From NCBI RefSeq assembly GCF_016526145.1, contig NZ_JADDUE010000012.1, positions 62,001 through 126,000 on the forward strand: 64,000 bases of DNA, read 5' to 3'. How positions within the stretch are numbered: the first letter of the stretch is position 1; each line of letters begins with the position of its first letter. Of the stretch, positions 38,722 through 46,779 are shown piece after piece. The position numbers and the translations under genes were made by a program. The notes below the pieces were generated by a model, which had not been told where the DNA came from, made no database searches, and saw only the letters and a list, made by a program, of their open reading frames with translations. Source of the stretch: Saccharopolyspora galaxeae (lineage in GTDB: Bacteria > Actinomycetota > Actinomycetes > Mycobacteriales > Pseudonocardiaceae).

Positions 38722-39324
38722 TCAGGACAAGTAGGCGGTCACCGCGTCGCTGAGACCGCGCTTCGCGTCGTCGATGTCCAGGTAGGTGCTCAGGTCCTGC
38801 TCGCCGTGCAGCCCGCGCATCGCGCCGGGCAGCAGCGCCCGCACCCGGCGCAGCTTGACCTTGTCCACGGCGAGCCCGTCGAAGGCGCGCTCGCAGGCTT
38901 CGTTCCAACTGGCGTCCCAGGCGGCGAGCGCTTCGGCGGTGCGGGGGAACTCGGCTTCCAACTCGCCGCGGTCGCGCGGCAGCGCCAGCCGCAGGTGGTG
39001 GATCGCGCGCGCACCGGCGGAATCCAGCGCCCGCCACAGCATGTCGACGACGGCGCCGACCCGGTCCGGCAGCGCGGCGTGCTGCGGCGGCAGCAGCGGA
39101 TCGCTGCGTTCGGAGATGTGCGCCAGCACGGCGGCCCACAACCCGTCGGCGTCGCCGAACTGGTGCTGCACGGTGCCCCAGGTGACGCCCGCCTCGCGGG
39201 CGATGAGGTTCGCGCTCACGCCTTCCGAACCGTCGGCCAGGCAGCGGATGGCGACTTTCAGCAGCGTGCGCCGCGTCTCCAGGCCCCTGCGGTTGAGCCG
39301 CGTGCCTTTCGCGCTAAGAGTCAT
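38722..39324 (-). CDS. TetR-family regulator
   Basis: A 200-residue regulator. HTH at about residues 15-60: LETRRTLLKVAIRCLADGSEGVSANLIAREAGVTWGTVQHQFGDADGLWAAVL. The C-terminal domain has no recognisable ligand motif. ATG at 39324 follows GAGGTGG; the open frame continues upstream but overlaps the neighbouring gene's promoter. It sits between two KstD-like flavoprotein genes on the same strand and probably controls them. I see no clear operator palindrome in the short gaps. Confidence 0.85.
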   Translation of the reverse strand: MTLSAKGTRLNRRGLETRRTLLKVAIRCLADGSEGVSANLIAREAGVTWGTVQHQFGDADGLWAAVLAHISERSDPLLPPQHAALPDRVGAVVDMLWRALDSAGARAIHHLRLALPRDRGELEAEFPRTAEALAAWDASWNEACERAFDGLAVDKVKLRRVRALLPGAMRGLHGEQDLSTYLDIDDAKRGLSDAVTAYLS

Positions 39325-39355
39325 GCGGACCACCTCGCAAGCTGCACCTCCGGGC

Positions 39356-40798
39356 TCACGCCGAGCCCGCGGCGTGCAGCCCGGCGCGGCGGCCGAAGAA
39401 CGAGCCTTCGCCCAGCTGGACGCCGGAACAGTAGCCGTTGCCGTCCTGCGCGATGTTGGACGCGCAGGCCCCTGCGGCGTAAAGGCCGGGCACGACCGAG
39501 CCGTCCGCGCGCTGCACCTGCGCATCGACGGTGGTCCGCATCCCGCCCAAGGTGAACCCCGCGTACAGCGCGTGCCCCAACCGCAGGTCGAAGACCGCCC
39601 ACGGGCCGGTGTCCTGGGCCGCCAGCCACTTCGGGCTCTTGTGGAAGTCCGGGTCCTCGCCGCGCGCGGCGTGCTCGTTGTAGCGGGTCAGCGTCTTCAC
39701 CAGCGAGCCGGACGGCAGGTCGAGCCCGGACTCCATCTCCTCGACCGTCTCGAAGCCGTCCAGCAGCGGAACCAGCGGGTCCTTCGGCTTCGCCTCGTGC
39801 TCGACGTCGACGATCAGGTAAGCCGTCGAATCGGGCTGCGCCAGCACGTGATAGCTGGTCCGCGCGTGGTAGGAGTCCTCGGCGACGAACCGCTCGCCGA
39901 GCTTGTTGACGATCAACCCGGTCGCCAGCTGACCGGGCGGGTAGAACGGCGCGGTGATGAACGGCTGCGCCATGTGCTTGAGCTCGGCGCCCGCTGCCTC
40001 GCCCAGCTTGATCGCGGTCCCGTCGTCGTAGCTGGAGCCGAGCGTGAACAGCTTGGCTCCCAGCGCGGGGGTGTGCTCGGCGACCATCCGCTCGTTCATC
40101 ACGAACCCGCCGGCGGCGAGCACCACCGCGGACGCCCGGACCAGGCCCGTTTCGGAGAACCGCCGCCAAGCCAGCCCGAGCACGCGGCCGTCCTCCTGCT
40201 GCACCAGCGCGGTCGCGCCGGTGTCGAAGCGGACCTGCACCCCCGCCTGCTCGATCTGCTCGCGCAGCAGGTCCATCACCAGCTTGGCGCCCTCGGTGTC
40301 GCCGGGCACCGGGACCTTGTGCCCGCGCGGTGCCGCAACGGCCTGTTCGCGGAACGGCCAGACCTGCTCGTTCCCGGTGTACATCAGCCCTTCGGTGCCG
40401 GGCTGGATCACCGCCTTCTCGGCGAAGTAGGAGCGCTCGAAGTGGACACCGAGCGACTCCAGCCAGTCGAAGTGCGCCACCGAGCCGTCGCAGTAGGCGC
40501 GGATCTTGTCCGGCTCCGGATCGCGGGACACGGCCAGCAGGTACTTGTACATCTCCTCCGGCGAGTCCTCGTGCCCGGTGGCCCGCTGCACCGCGGTACC
40601 GCCGCCGAGGTAGAAGTGCCCGCCCGCCATGGCCGTTGTGCCGCCGTGCGTCGCGGCGCGTTCCAGCAGCAGCACCCGCGCACCCGCGCGCGCGGCTTCC
40701 AGCGCGGCGCAGCCGCCCGCGATGCCGAAGCCCACCACGACGACGTCGAACTGCTCGGCCTGCTCCGGGATGGCGGACGGGGGTAGGACCTCGGGCAC
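39356..40798 (-). CDS. FAD-binding dehydrogenase, KstD/fumarate-reductase-like
   Basis: A 480-residue flavoprotein. FAD motif VVVGFGIAGGCAALEAARAGARVLLLER, then THGGTTAMAGGHFYLGGGTAVQ, RGHKVPVPGDTEGAKLVMDLL, VVLAAGGFVMNERMV and C-terminal GLYAAGACASNIAQDGNGYCSGVQLGEGSFFGRRAG. Of the family of mycobacterial 'FAD-binding dehydrogenases' (Rv0785 kind) found in steroid and cyclic-ketone catabolic regions. GTG at 40798. It is divergent from the LLM oxidoreductase gene, with a 208-bp shared promoter region. Confidence 0.82.
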   Translation of the reverse strand: MPEVLPPSAIPEQAEQFDVVVVGFGIAGGCAALEAARAGARVLLLERAATHGGTTAMAGGHFYLGGGTAVQRATGHEDSPEEMYKYLLAVSRDPEPDKIRAYCDGSVAHFDWLESLGVHFERSYFAEKAVIQPGTEGLMYTGNEQVWPFREQAVAAPRGHKVPVPGDTEGAKLVMDLLREQIEQAGVQVRFDTGATALVQQEDGRVLGLAWRRFSETGLVRASAVVLAAGGFVMNERMVAEHTPALGAKLFTLGSSYDDGTAIKLGEAAGAELKHMAQPFITAPFYPPGQLATGLIVNKLGERFVAEDSYHARTSYHVLAQPDSTAYLIVDVEHEAKPKDPLVPLLDGFETVEEMESGLDLPSGSLVKTLTRYNEHAARGEDPDFHKSPKWLAAQDTGPWAVFDLRLGHALYAGFTLGGMRTTVDAQVQRADGSVVPGLYAAGACASNIAQDGNGYCSGVQLGEGSFFGRRAGLHAAGSA

Positions 40799-40911
40799 GC
40801 TGACTCCCTTCCGCGCGGTGCGTTCGTTCCGGTCGGACCGGTTTGCTGACTGCTCCGGTTTCCGGGCGGTGCCAAGTCGTTTCCTTGGGCAGCCACCAGA
40901 CGCTTGCTAGG

Positions 40912-40931
40912 GTCATTGAAGCACCTATGAC
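40912..40931. promoter_or_regulatory. Weak inverted repeat in the flavoprotein/LLM divergent region
   Basis: GTCAT-N10-ATGAC within GGTCATTGAAGCACCTATGA; possibly an operator for the adjacent divergent genes. Five-base arms only. Confidence 0.3.
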
Positions 40932-41006
40932 AATGCGCCGTCGATCCGTCGCCTCCCGATGGGCCTCGCCACCGGGTTCCGGCTGCTGCTGCGGAAAGGA
41001 ATTCCC

Positions 41007-41855
41007 TTGCGACACGGCATAGTGCTGTTCACCAGCGACCGCGGGATCACCCCGGACCGGGCCGCGAAAGCCGCCGAAGAGGCCGGGTTCGACACCTTCT
41101 ACGTCCCGGAGCACACCCACATCCCGATCAAGCGGGAGGCCGCGCATCCCGGCACCGGCGGCGCGGAGCTGCCCGACGACCGCTACCTGCGCACCCTCGA
41201 TCCGTGGGTCGGGCTGAGCGCGGCCGCGGCGGTGACCTCCCGGATCCGGCTGGCCACGGCGGTGGCGCTGCCGGTGGAGTCCGACCCGATCACGCTGGCG
41301 AAGACGATCGCTTCGCTGGACTGGCTCTCCGGCGGCCGGGTCACGATCGGTGCGGGCTTCGGCTGGAACACCGACGAGCTCGCCGACCACCACGTCCCGG
41401 CAGGCAGGCGGCGCACCGCGCTGCGCGAGCACGTCGAGGCGATGCGGGCGCTGTGGACGCAGCAGGAGGCTTCCTACTCCGGCGAGTTCGTCCACTTCGG
41501 ACCGTCGTGGGCCTACCCGAAGCCCGCGCAGGCGCACGTCCCGCTGCTGATCGGGGCGGGTGCGGGGCCGAAGACGTTCGCCTGGATCGCCGCGCACGCG
41601 GACGGCTGGATGACCACTCCCGCTGAGCGGGACGTGCGCGCGAACGCGGACCGGCTGCGCGCGGCCTGGGCCGCGGCGGGACGTCCCGGTGCGCCGGAGA
41701 TCCACGTGCTCGCGACCGCGAAACCCACTCCTGAACTGCTCGGGGAGTGGGCGCAGGCCGGTGTCACCGAAGCGATCTGGGGCTTGCCGGACAAGCCCGC
41801 CGACGAGGTGGTGGCCTTCCTGGGGCGGCACGCGGCCCGCCTCGGCATCGCCTGA
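41007..41855 (+). CDS. LLM-class F420-dependent oxidoreductase
   Basis: A luciferase-like monooxygenase-family protein of 282 residues, of the 'TIGR03619-like' F420 group. N-terminal HGIVLFTSDRGITPDRAAKAAEEAGFDTFYVPEHTHIP, the core LATAVALPVESDPITLAKTIASLDWLSGGRVTIGAGFGWNTDELADHHV, and the cofactor region PLLIGAGAGPKTFAWIAAHADGWMT. Reduces or oxidises an unknown substrate with coenzyme F420 (or FMN). TTG at 41007 follows AAAGGA by 6 nt; the in-frame ATG at 40959 has no such site. It lies upstream of the operator-controlled aldehyde dehydrogenase operon but is not part of it. Confidence 0.86.
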   Translation: MRHGIVLFTSDRGITPDRAAKAAEEAGFDTFYVPEHTHIPIKREAAHPGTGGAELPDDRYLRTLDPWVGLSAAAAVTSRIRLATAVALPVESDPITLAKTIASLDWLSGGRVTIGAGFGWNTDELADHHVPAGRRRTALREHVEAMRALWTQQEASYSGEFVHFGPSWAYPKPAQAHVPLLIGAGAGPKTFAWIAAHADGWMTTPAERDVRANADRLRAAWAAAGRPGAPEIHVLATAKPTPELLGEWAQAGVTEAIWGLPDKPADEVVAFLGRHAARLGIA

Positions 41856-41887
41856 TCCCTTGTGCGGGGCCGGGCCCGCACGCATAA

Positions 41888-41901
41888 TGGACACCTGTCC
41901 A
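41888..41901 (+). promoter_or_regulatory. TetR-type operator, site 4, before the aldehyde dehydrogenase operon
   Basis: TGGACA-CC-TGTCCA, perfect 14-bp arms. CATAAT (41883-41888), a strong -10 match, abuts and overlaps its first base. It lies 107 bp before the SnoaL-like gene. Same consensus as the sites at 25474, 25574 and 27375. Confidence 0.75.
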
Positions 41902-41918
41902 ATCAACTGTCCGCCCGT

Positions 41919-41969
41919 GAGCGAACGGACCGCTCGTCCCAATGGATCGGGCGAACGGTCCGTTCACTC
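41919..41969. repeat. 51-bp inverted repeat, copy B
   Basis: GAGCGAACGGACCGCTCGTCC ... GGGCGAACGGTCCGTTCACTC. It sits between operator site 4 and the first gene, so it would be transcribed into the 5' leader and form a long hairpin. Confidence 0.85.
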
Positions 41970-42008
41970 GATGCTCACGCCGGCGCGAGCACAGGCTGGA
42001 GGGGCCCG

Positions 42009-42593
42009 ATGGGCGGCTTCACCCGCACTGACATGGAACAGTTCTGGCAGCGCTGGCTGGCCGCGAACCGCGAGGCCGAACGCCTCCGCGATTGGAAACC
42101 ACTCGCCGACCACTACGCCGAAGACGCCACCTACGGCTGGATGTACTCGCCGGACGAGCACTTCATGGCGGTGGGGCGCGAGGAGATCCGGCAGTACGCG
42201 CTCGGCACCGAGATGGCCGGGCTCGACGGGTGGCACTACGACTACGTGGCCACCGTCATGGACGAATCGAACGGCATGGTGATCGGTTTCTGGAAGCAGC
42301 GCGCCGGGATCACCGACGACCACGGCCGCGAGTACGAGGTGCCGGGCATCGGCGGCAGCTGGTTCGGCTACGGCCAGGACTCCGCGGGCAACGGCCGGTT
42401 CGAGTGGCAGCGCGACTGGTTCGACCTGGGCGCCGCCGCGCGGACCTTCCTCAGCCTGGCCGAATCCGGGAAGGCGACGCCGGGGCTGCTGGAGCGGATG
42501 AAGACCGACGGCAAGTCGCAGCCCGGGCACTATCGGCCTGCGGACCTGCCGTCCACGGTGTGGCCGCCGGTGGTCGAGGAGGGGGCGCGGTGA
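42009..42593 (+). CDS. SnoaL/NTF2-like protein
   Basis: A 194-residue protein with an NTF2-like alpha+beta cone in its first ~130 residues: WQRWLAANREAERLRDWKPLADHYAEDATYGWMYSPDEHFMAVGREEIRQYAL then strands YDYVATVMDES and VIGFWKQRAG. Such proteins are small isomerases, hydratases or binding domains acting on hydrophobic substrates. ATG at 42009 with GGAGGGG upstream. It is the first gene of the operator-controlled operon and overlaps the aldehyde dehydrogenase gene by 4 bp (GTGA), which argues for a shared pathway. Confidence 0.78.
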   Translation: MGGFTRTDMEQFWQRWLAANREAERLRDWKPLADHYAEDATYGWMYSPDEHFMAVGREEIRQYALGTEMAGLDGWHYDYVATVMDESNGMVIGFWKQRAGITDDHGREYEVPGIGGSWFGYGQDSAGNGRFEWQRDWFDLGAAARTFLSLAESGKATPGLLERMKTDGKSQPGHYRPADLPSTVWPPVVEEGAR

Positions 42594-44074
42594 GCCTCGG
42601 CGGACCGTCGGACCTCGGTTTGCCGCAGCCGCGGCAACTCATCGACGGCAGGCTCACTGCCGGTTCCGGCGGGCGGAGCCATCCCGTGCTGAACCCTGCC
42701 GAAGGCGTCGAGATCGGGAGGGCGCCCAGCGCCACGGCCGACGACGTCGACGACGCGATCGGCGCCGCGCGCCGCGCATTCGACTTCGGCGAGTGGGCCA
42801 CCTCCCCGGAATTCCGCATCCGTTGCTTGCGCCAGCTGCACTCGGCATTGGTCGAGCACGGCGCGGCGATGCGCGCGTTGACGACGGAAGAAGCGGGTGC
42901 GCCCGCGTTCCTGACCGCGGGGCCGCAGTACGACGTGCCGGTGGAAAGTCTCAAGTGGACGGTCGAGATGGCCGAGGGCTACCCGTGGTGCACCGACCTG
43001 GGAGTCGCCGAGCCGATGGGGATCGCCACCCGGCGCACCATCCGCCGCGAGCCGGTGGCCGTGGTCGCGGCGATCACGCCGTGGAACTTCCCGAACCAGG
43101 TCAACCTGGCCAAGATCGGCCCGGCGCTGGCCGCGGGCAACACCGTCGTGCTGAAACCGGCGCCGGACACGCCGTGGGTGGCCGCCGAACTCGAGCGGCT
43201 GGTGGCCGAGCGGACCGACATCCCGCCCGGCGTGTTCAACGTCGTGACACCGCACGACGACGCGGTAGCGGCGCTGCTGACCACCGATCCGAGGGTGGAT
43301 CTGGTTTCGTTCACCGGATCCACGGCCACCGGGCGCGCGATCATGGCCGCCGCGTCCACGACGCTGGCGAAGGTTTTCCTGGAGCTGGGCGGGAAATCCG
43401 CCGCGATCGTGCTCGACGACGCCGACCTCGGCGCCGCGGTCGGCGCGACCGCCTTCGGCGTCTGCGTGCACGCCGGGCAAGGATGCGCGCTGACGACCCG
43501 GCTCGTCGTTCCGCGGGACCGCTACGACGAGGCGGTGGAGATCGCCGCACGCACGATGCGCAAGATCGGCGCGGGCGATCCGCGCGATGCGGGCACGATC
43601 TGCGGGCCGGTGATCTCGCAGGCCCAGCGCGACAGGGTCTTGGACTACCTGCGGCTCGCCACCGAGGAAGGCGGCACGTTCGCCACCGGCGGCGGGATTC
43701 CGGCGGGCAAGGACGCGGGGTTCTGGATCGAACCGACCGTCATTTCCGGGCTGCGCAACGAAAACCGCGTGGCCCGCGAGGAGATCTTCGGGCCGGTGCT
43801 GGTCGTGCTGGCGCACGACGGCGACGACGACGCGGTGCGGATCGCCAACGACTCGCCGTACGGGCTGTCCGGGTCGGTCGACAGCGGCTCGATCGAGCGC
43901 GCGCGCAACGTCGCGGCCCGGGTTCGCACCGGGACGCTGGCCGTCAACGGCGGGCTCTGGTTCAGCCCGGACGCGCCGTTCGGCGGGTACAAGCAATCCG
44001 GCATCGGACGCGAGATGGGTGTGGCCGGGTTCGAGGAGTACTTGGAGACCAAGTTGTTGGCGGAGCCGGCGTGA
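42590..44074 (+). CDS. Aldehyde dehydrogenase
   Basis: NAD(P)-dependent aldehyde oxidation; 494 residues. Asn in ITPWNFPNQVNLAKIGPALAAG, cofactor GSTATGRAIM, general-base Glu in LELGGKSAAIVL, nucleophile Cys in FGVCVHAGQGCALTTRL, and C-terminal EIFGPVLVV and NGGLWFSPDAPFGGYKQSGIGREMG. Closest remembered relative is AldA/Rv0768 of M. tuberculosis, which lies beside cyp123/cyp51 in that genome. The GTG start overlaps the SnoaL-like stop. Its last codons (LAEPA-stop) are tandemly repeated downstream. Confidence 0.92.
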   Translation: MSLGGPSDLGLPQPRQLIDGRLTAGSGGRSHPVLNPAEGVEIGRAPSATADDVDDAIGAARRAFDFGEWATSPEFRIRCLRQLHSALVEHGAAMRALTTEEAGAPAFLTAGPQYDVPVESLKWTVEMAEGYPWCTDLGVAEPMGIATRRTIRREPVAVVAAITPWNFPNQVNLAKIGPALAAGNTVVLKPAPDTPWVAAELERLVAERTDIPPGVFNVVTPHDDAVAALLTTDPRVDLVSFTGSTATGRAIMAAASTTLAKVFLELGGKSAAIVLDDADLGAAVGATAFGVCVHAGQGCALTTRLVVPRDRYDEAVEIAARTMRKIGAGDPRDAGTICGPVISQAQRDRVLDYLRLATEEGGTFATGGGIPAGKDAGFWIEPTVISGLRNENRVAREEIFGPVLVVLAHDGDDDAVRIANDSPYGLSGSVDSGSIERARNVAARVRTGTLAVNGGLWFSPDAPFGGYKQSGIGREMGVAGFEEYLETKLLAEPA

Positions 44075-44145
44075 CCGCCGGCGGGTTACTTGGCGGAGCC
44101 GGCGTGACCGCCAGCGGGTTACTTGGCGGAACCGGCGTGACCGCC
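44057..44145 (+). repeat. 33-bp tandem repeat spanning the aldehyde dehydrogenase stop
   Basis: Units at 44057-44089, 44090-44122 and a partial 44123-44145, each starting TTGGCGGAGCCGGCGTGACC (GAA for GAG in the third). Each contains the in-frame end LAEPA-TGA, so the aldehyde dehydrogenase 3' end has been copied with its stop codon. The GTGA in each unit also offers an upstream in-frame start to the next gene. Confidence 0.88.
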
Positions 44146-44235
44146 CGGGAATTCGATGGCGGAGTCAGAGGGACCGCCGGGGAATTCGGCGGCGAGGCCG
44201 CCGGCGGTTCGCCGACCGGGATGACGGGAGCGGGC

Positions 44236-44985
44236 ATGGGAAAGCGGTTCGACGGCAAGGTCGCCATCGTCACCGGCGCGGCGCAGGGCATCGGAGCGGC
44301 CTACGCGCAAGCGCTCGCGGCCCACGGCGCGTCGGTGGTGATCGCCGACCTCAACGCCGACGCCGGGCGAACCTGCGCCAAGTCCATCGAGAGCGACGGC
44401 GGGAGAGCGATGTTCGTGCGCACCGACGTCTCCTCCCCGGATTCGGCCGCCGAACTGGCGGCGCGCGCGACCGAGGAGCTCGGCGGCATCGACCTGCTGG
44501 TCAACAACGCCGCGATCTACGGCGACATGGAGTTCGACCTGCTGCTGACCGTCGACTGGGACTACTACCGCAAGTTCATGAGCGTGAACATGGACGGCGC
44601 GCTGGTGGTGACCCGCGCGGTGCACCCGCACATGCAGCGGCGCGGCGGTGGCGCGATCGTGAACCAGAGCTCCACCGCGGCCTGGCTCTACTCCGGTTTC
44701 TACGGGCTGGCGAAGGCGGGCGTGAACGGGCTGACGCAGCAGCTCGCGCACGAACTCGGCGGCATGAACATCCGCGTCAACGCCATCGCGCCGGGACCGA
44801 CCGATACCGCAGCCACCCGCAACCAGGTCGGGGAAGCGGCCGCGGACCTGGTGCGCGGGCTGGCGATCAAGCGGATCGGGCAACCGGCGGACATGGTCGG
44901 CGCCTGCCTGTTCCTGCTGTCCGAGGAGGCGTCGTGGGTGACCGGGCAGATCTTCAACGTCGACGGCGGCCAGGTGATCCGATGA
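44236..44985 (+). CDS. Short-chain dehydrogenase/reductase (Rv0769-like)
   Basis: A 249-residue classical SDR: cofactor loop TGAAQGIGAAYAQALA, ADLNADAG acidic position, NNAAIYGD, catalytic Ser in NQSSTAAWLYSGFYGLAKAGVNGL with Tyr and Lys, and the C-terminal QIFNVDGGQVIR. Very like remembered Rv0769 of M. tuberculosis, the neighbour of aldA. ATG at 44236 is preceded by GGGAG. The frame is open back through the 33-bp repeats to a GTG at 44071, which would add a Gly/Val-rich 55-residue leader; I think that is spurious. Overlaps the next gene by 4 bp. Confidence 0.88.
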   Translation: MGKRFDGKVAIVTGAAQGIGAAYAQALAAHGASVVIADLNADAGRTCAKSIESDGGRAMFVRTDVSSPDSAAELAARATEELGGIDLLVNNAAIYGDMEFDLLLTVDWDYYRKFMSVNMDGALVVTRAVHPHMQRRGGGAIVNQSSTAAWLYSGFYGLAKAGVNGLTQQLAHELGGMNIRVNAIAPGPTDTAATRNQVGEAAADLVRGLAIKRIGQPADMVGACLFLLSEEASWVTGQIFNVDGGQVIR

Positions 44986-45842
44986 GCGCGGTCGGGTTCG
45001 CCGGTCTCGGCAACATCGGCAAGGCGATGGCCACCAGGCTCGTGGACCGCCCCGGTGGCCTGCTGGTCTTCGACATCGCGTCCGAGCCGGTGGCGCAATT
45101 GCGCGCGGCGGGAGCGAAGGTCGCGCGGGACGTGGCGGAACTGGCGGCGCAGGTGGATCTGCTGTGCGTCATGGTCCGCGACGACGACCAGGTGCGTTCG
45201 GTCCTCGCCGAGGTGCTGCCCGCGGCCCGCGACGGACTCGTCGTCGCGGTGCACTCCACGATCGCCCCCGGTACCCCTGCGGAGCTGGCCGAACAGGCCG
45301 CCGAGCACGGCGTCGCGCTGGTGGACGCGCCGGTCAGCGGCGGTCCGATGGGAGCTGCGGACGGCAGCTTGGCGATCATGGTCGGCGGCCCCGAAACCGC
45401 CTTCGCCACCTGCGCCGAACCGTTCGGCCGGATGGGCGGGCAGGTCGTGCACGCGGGCCCGATCGGCGCGGGAACCAGGATGAAACTCGCCAGGAACCTG
45501 CTGCACTTCGCATCGTTCACCGCGGCCGCGGAAGCGCAGCGGCTCGCCGAAGCGGCCGGGCTGGACCTGGTCGAACTCGGCCGGGTCGTGCGGCACACCG
45601 ACGGGATCACCGGCGGACCAGGCGCGATCATGCACCGCGACACGGCCGCGCCGCTGGCCGACGGCGACCCGTGGGTGGGGATCTTCGAGCACGTCCGCGC
45701 GCTGGGGGAGAAGGACCTGCGGTTCGCGATCGAGCTGGCGCGGGAGCTGGGCGTCGACGTCCCGCTCGCCCGGCACGCGCTCACCGGCCTCGGGCCAGGA
45801 CTGGGGCTCTCCGCACCACCCGCGCCCCCGCGGGAGCAGTGA
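44982..45842 (+). CDS. 3-hydroxyisobutyrate dehydrogenase-like beta-hydroxyacid dehydrogenase
   Basis: A 286-residue NAD(P)-dependent beta-hydroxyacid dehydrogenase. N-terminal FAGLGNIGKAMATRLVDRPG dinucleotide motif, substrate signature LVDAPVSGGPMGAADGSLAIMVGG, and catalytic Lys in GTRMKLARNLLHFASF. Resembles Rv0770 of M. tuberculosis, again a member of the aldA/cyp51 neighbourhood. ATG overlaps the SDR stop. The stop codon overlaps the first base pair of 51-bp repeat C1, which separates this gene from the last SDR of the block. Confidence 0.9.
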   Translation: MSAVGFAGLGNIGKAMATRLVDRPGGLLVFDIASEPVAQLRAAGAKVARDVAELAAQVDLLCVMVRDDDQVRSVLAEVLPAARDGLVVAVHSTIAPGTPAELAEQAAEHGVALVDAPVSGGPMGAADGSLAIMVGGPETAFATCAEPFGRMGGQVVHAGPIGAGTRMKLARNLLHFASFTAAAEAQRLAEAAGLDLVELGRVVRHTDGITGGPGAIMHRDTAAPLADGDPWVGIFEHVRALGEKDLRFAIELARELGVDVPLARHALTGLGPGLGLSAPPAPPREQ

Positions 45843-45891
45843 GCGAACGGACCGTTCGTCCAATCTAGCGGGACCAACAGTCCGTTCACCT
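45841..45891. repeat. 51-bp inverted repeat, copy C1
   Basis: Starts within the TGA of the HIBADH-like gene: GAGCGAACGGACCGTTCGTCC ... GGACCAACAGTCCGTTCACC. In this copy the central segment is inverted in sense (AATCTAGCGGGACCAAC) relative to A1 (GGTCCCACTAGATT), showing that the element is present in both orientations. Confidence 0.85.
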
Positions 45892-45904
45892 GGGAAGCCG
45901 CGAG

Positions 45905-45955
45905 CAGTGAACGGACCGTTCGTCCGAACAGATCGGGCGAACATGCCGTTCGCTC
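45905..45955. repeat. 51-bp inverted repeat, copy C2
   Basis: CAGTGAACGGACCGTTCGTCC ... GGGCGAACATGCCGTTCGCTC, 13 bp after C1. The same 13-bp spacing separates A1 and A2, so the element occurs as a dimer at two loci. Confidence 0.85.
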
Positions 45956-45990
45956 CGGAACCGCACCACCGGAACGGAAGAAGGCGTGAC

Positions 45991-46779
45991 ATGCCGAGAT
46001 TCGATCCCCATCCGCAGCGGCGCCCGGCCATCGTGGCCGGGGCGTCCTCCGGCATCGGCACGGCCACCGCGCAGGCGCTGGCGACCGCCGGGCACCCCGT
46101 CGCGCTCGGCGCCAGGCGGGTGCAGCTGTGCGAGGAGATCGCCGCGACGATCCGCGCTGGCGGGGGAGAGGCGATCGCCGAACCGCTCGACGTCGCCGAC
46201 ACCGAGTCGGTGCAGAACTTCGTCGCCGCCGTCGAGGACTCGCTGGGTCCGGTGGAGACGGTCGTCTCCGGCGCGGGCGACATCGACGCCGCGCTGATCC
46301 ACGAGCAGGACCCGGAGACCTTCGCCAGCCAGGTCGAAGTGCACCTCGGCGGCCCGCAGCGGTTGGCGGCGGCGATCGTGCCGTCGATGGTGCGCCGGCA
46401 GCGCGGCGATTTCGTGTTCATCAGCTCCGACGTGGCGCGCACCCACCGCCCGCGGATGGGCGGCTACGTGCCCGCGAAGGCCGGGCTGGAGGCGATGGTG
46501 CAGACGATGCGGATGGAGCTGGAAGGCACCGGCGTGCGCACGTCGCTGGTGCGTCCCGGGCCGACGAAGACCGCGATGGGCACCACCTGGAAGGACGAGG
46601 TCGCGACCGCGGTGCTGGAGGACTGGGTGCACTGGGGACTCGCGCGGCACCCCTACTTCCTGCGCCCGTCCGACGTGGCGGCCGCGATCACCGCGATCGT
46701 CGGCACCCCGCGGGGTTCGCACCTGACGATGGTGGAGGTCGAGCCCGAAGCGCCGCTGCGAGAACGACCGGAGGGCTGA
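45991..46779 (+). CDS. Short-chain dehydrogenase/reductase (Rv0765c-like)
   Basis: A 262-residue SDR. Cofactor loop AGASSGIGTATAQALATAG. Ser in FVFISSDVARTHRPRMGGYVPAKAGLEAMV; Tyr and Lys in YVPAKAG. C-terminal RPGPTKTAMGTTW and HPYFLRPSDVAAAI. The N-terminus MPRFDPHPQRRPAIVAGASSG and the overall plan match remembered Rv0765c, which separates cyp51 and cyp123 in M. tuberculosis. Here it has moved to the end of the aldehyde dehydrogenase block, behind two copies of the 51-bp repeat. ATG at 45991 after GGAAGAAGG. Confidence 0.86.
   Translation: MPRFDPHPQRRPAIVAGASSGIGTATAQALATAGHPVALGARRVQLCEEIAATIRAGGGEAIAEPLDVADTESVQNFVAAVEDSLGPVETVVSGAGDIDAALIHEQDPETFASQVEVHLGGPQRLAAAIVPSMVRRQRGDFVFISSDVARTHRPRMGGYVPAKAGLEAMVQTMRMELEGTGVRTSLVRPGPTKTAMGTTWKDEVATAVLEDWVHWGLARHPYFLRPSDVAAAITAIVGTPRGSHLTMVEVEPEAPLRERPEG

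Noticed and set aside
39321-41942. 873-codon minus-strand frame through the flavoprotein and LLM genes
   Set aside because: It combines antisense of the LLM gene with an out-of-frame reading of the FAD gene; no motifs.
30287-45955. CRISPR array formed by the 51-bp repeats
   Set aside because: Only dimers with 13-bp gaps at scattered loci, strong inverted symmetry and no cas genes.
45907-45990. N-terminal extension of the SDR at 45991
   Set aside because: The extra codons are only the 51-bp repeat read in frame; similar MNGPF/V-type peptides appear at every repeat copy.
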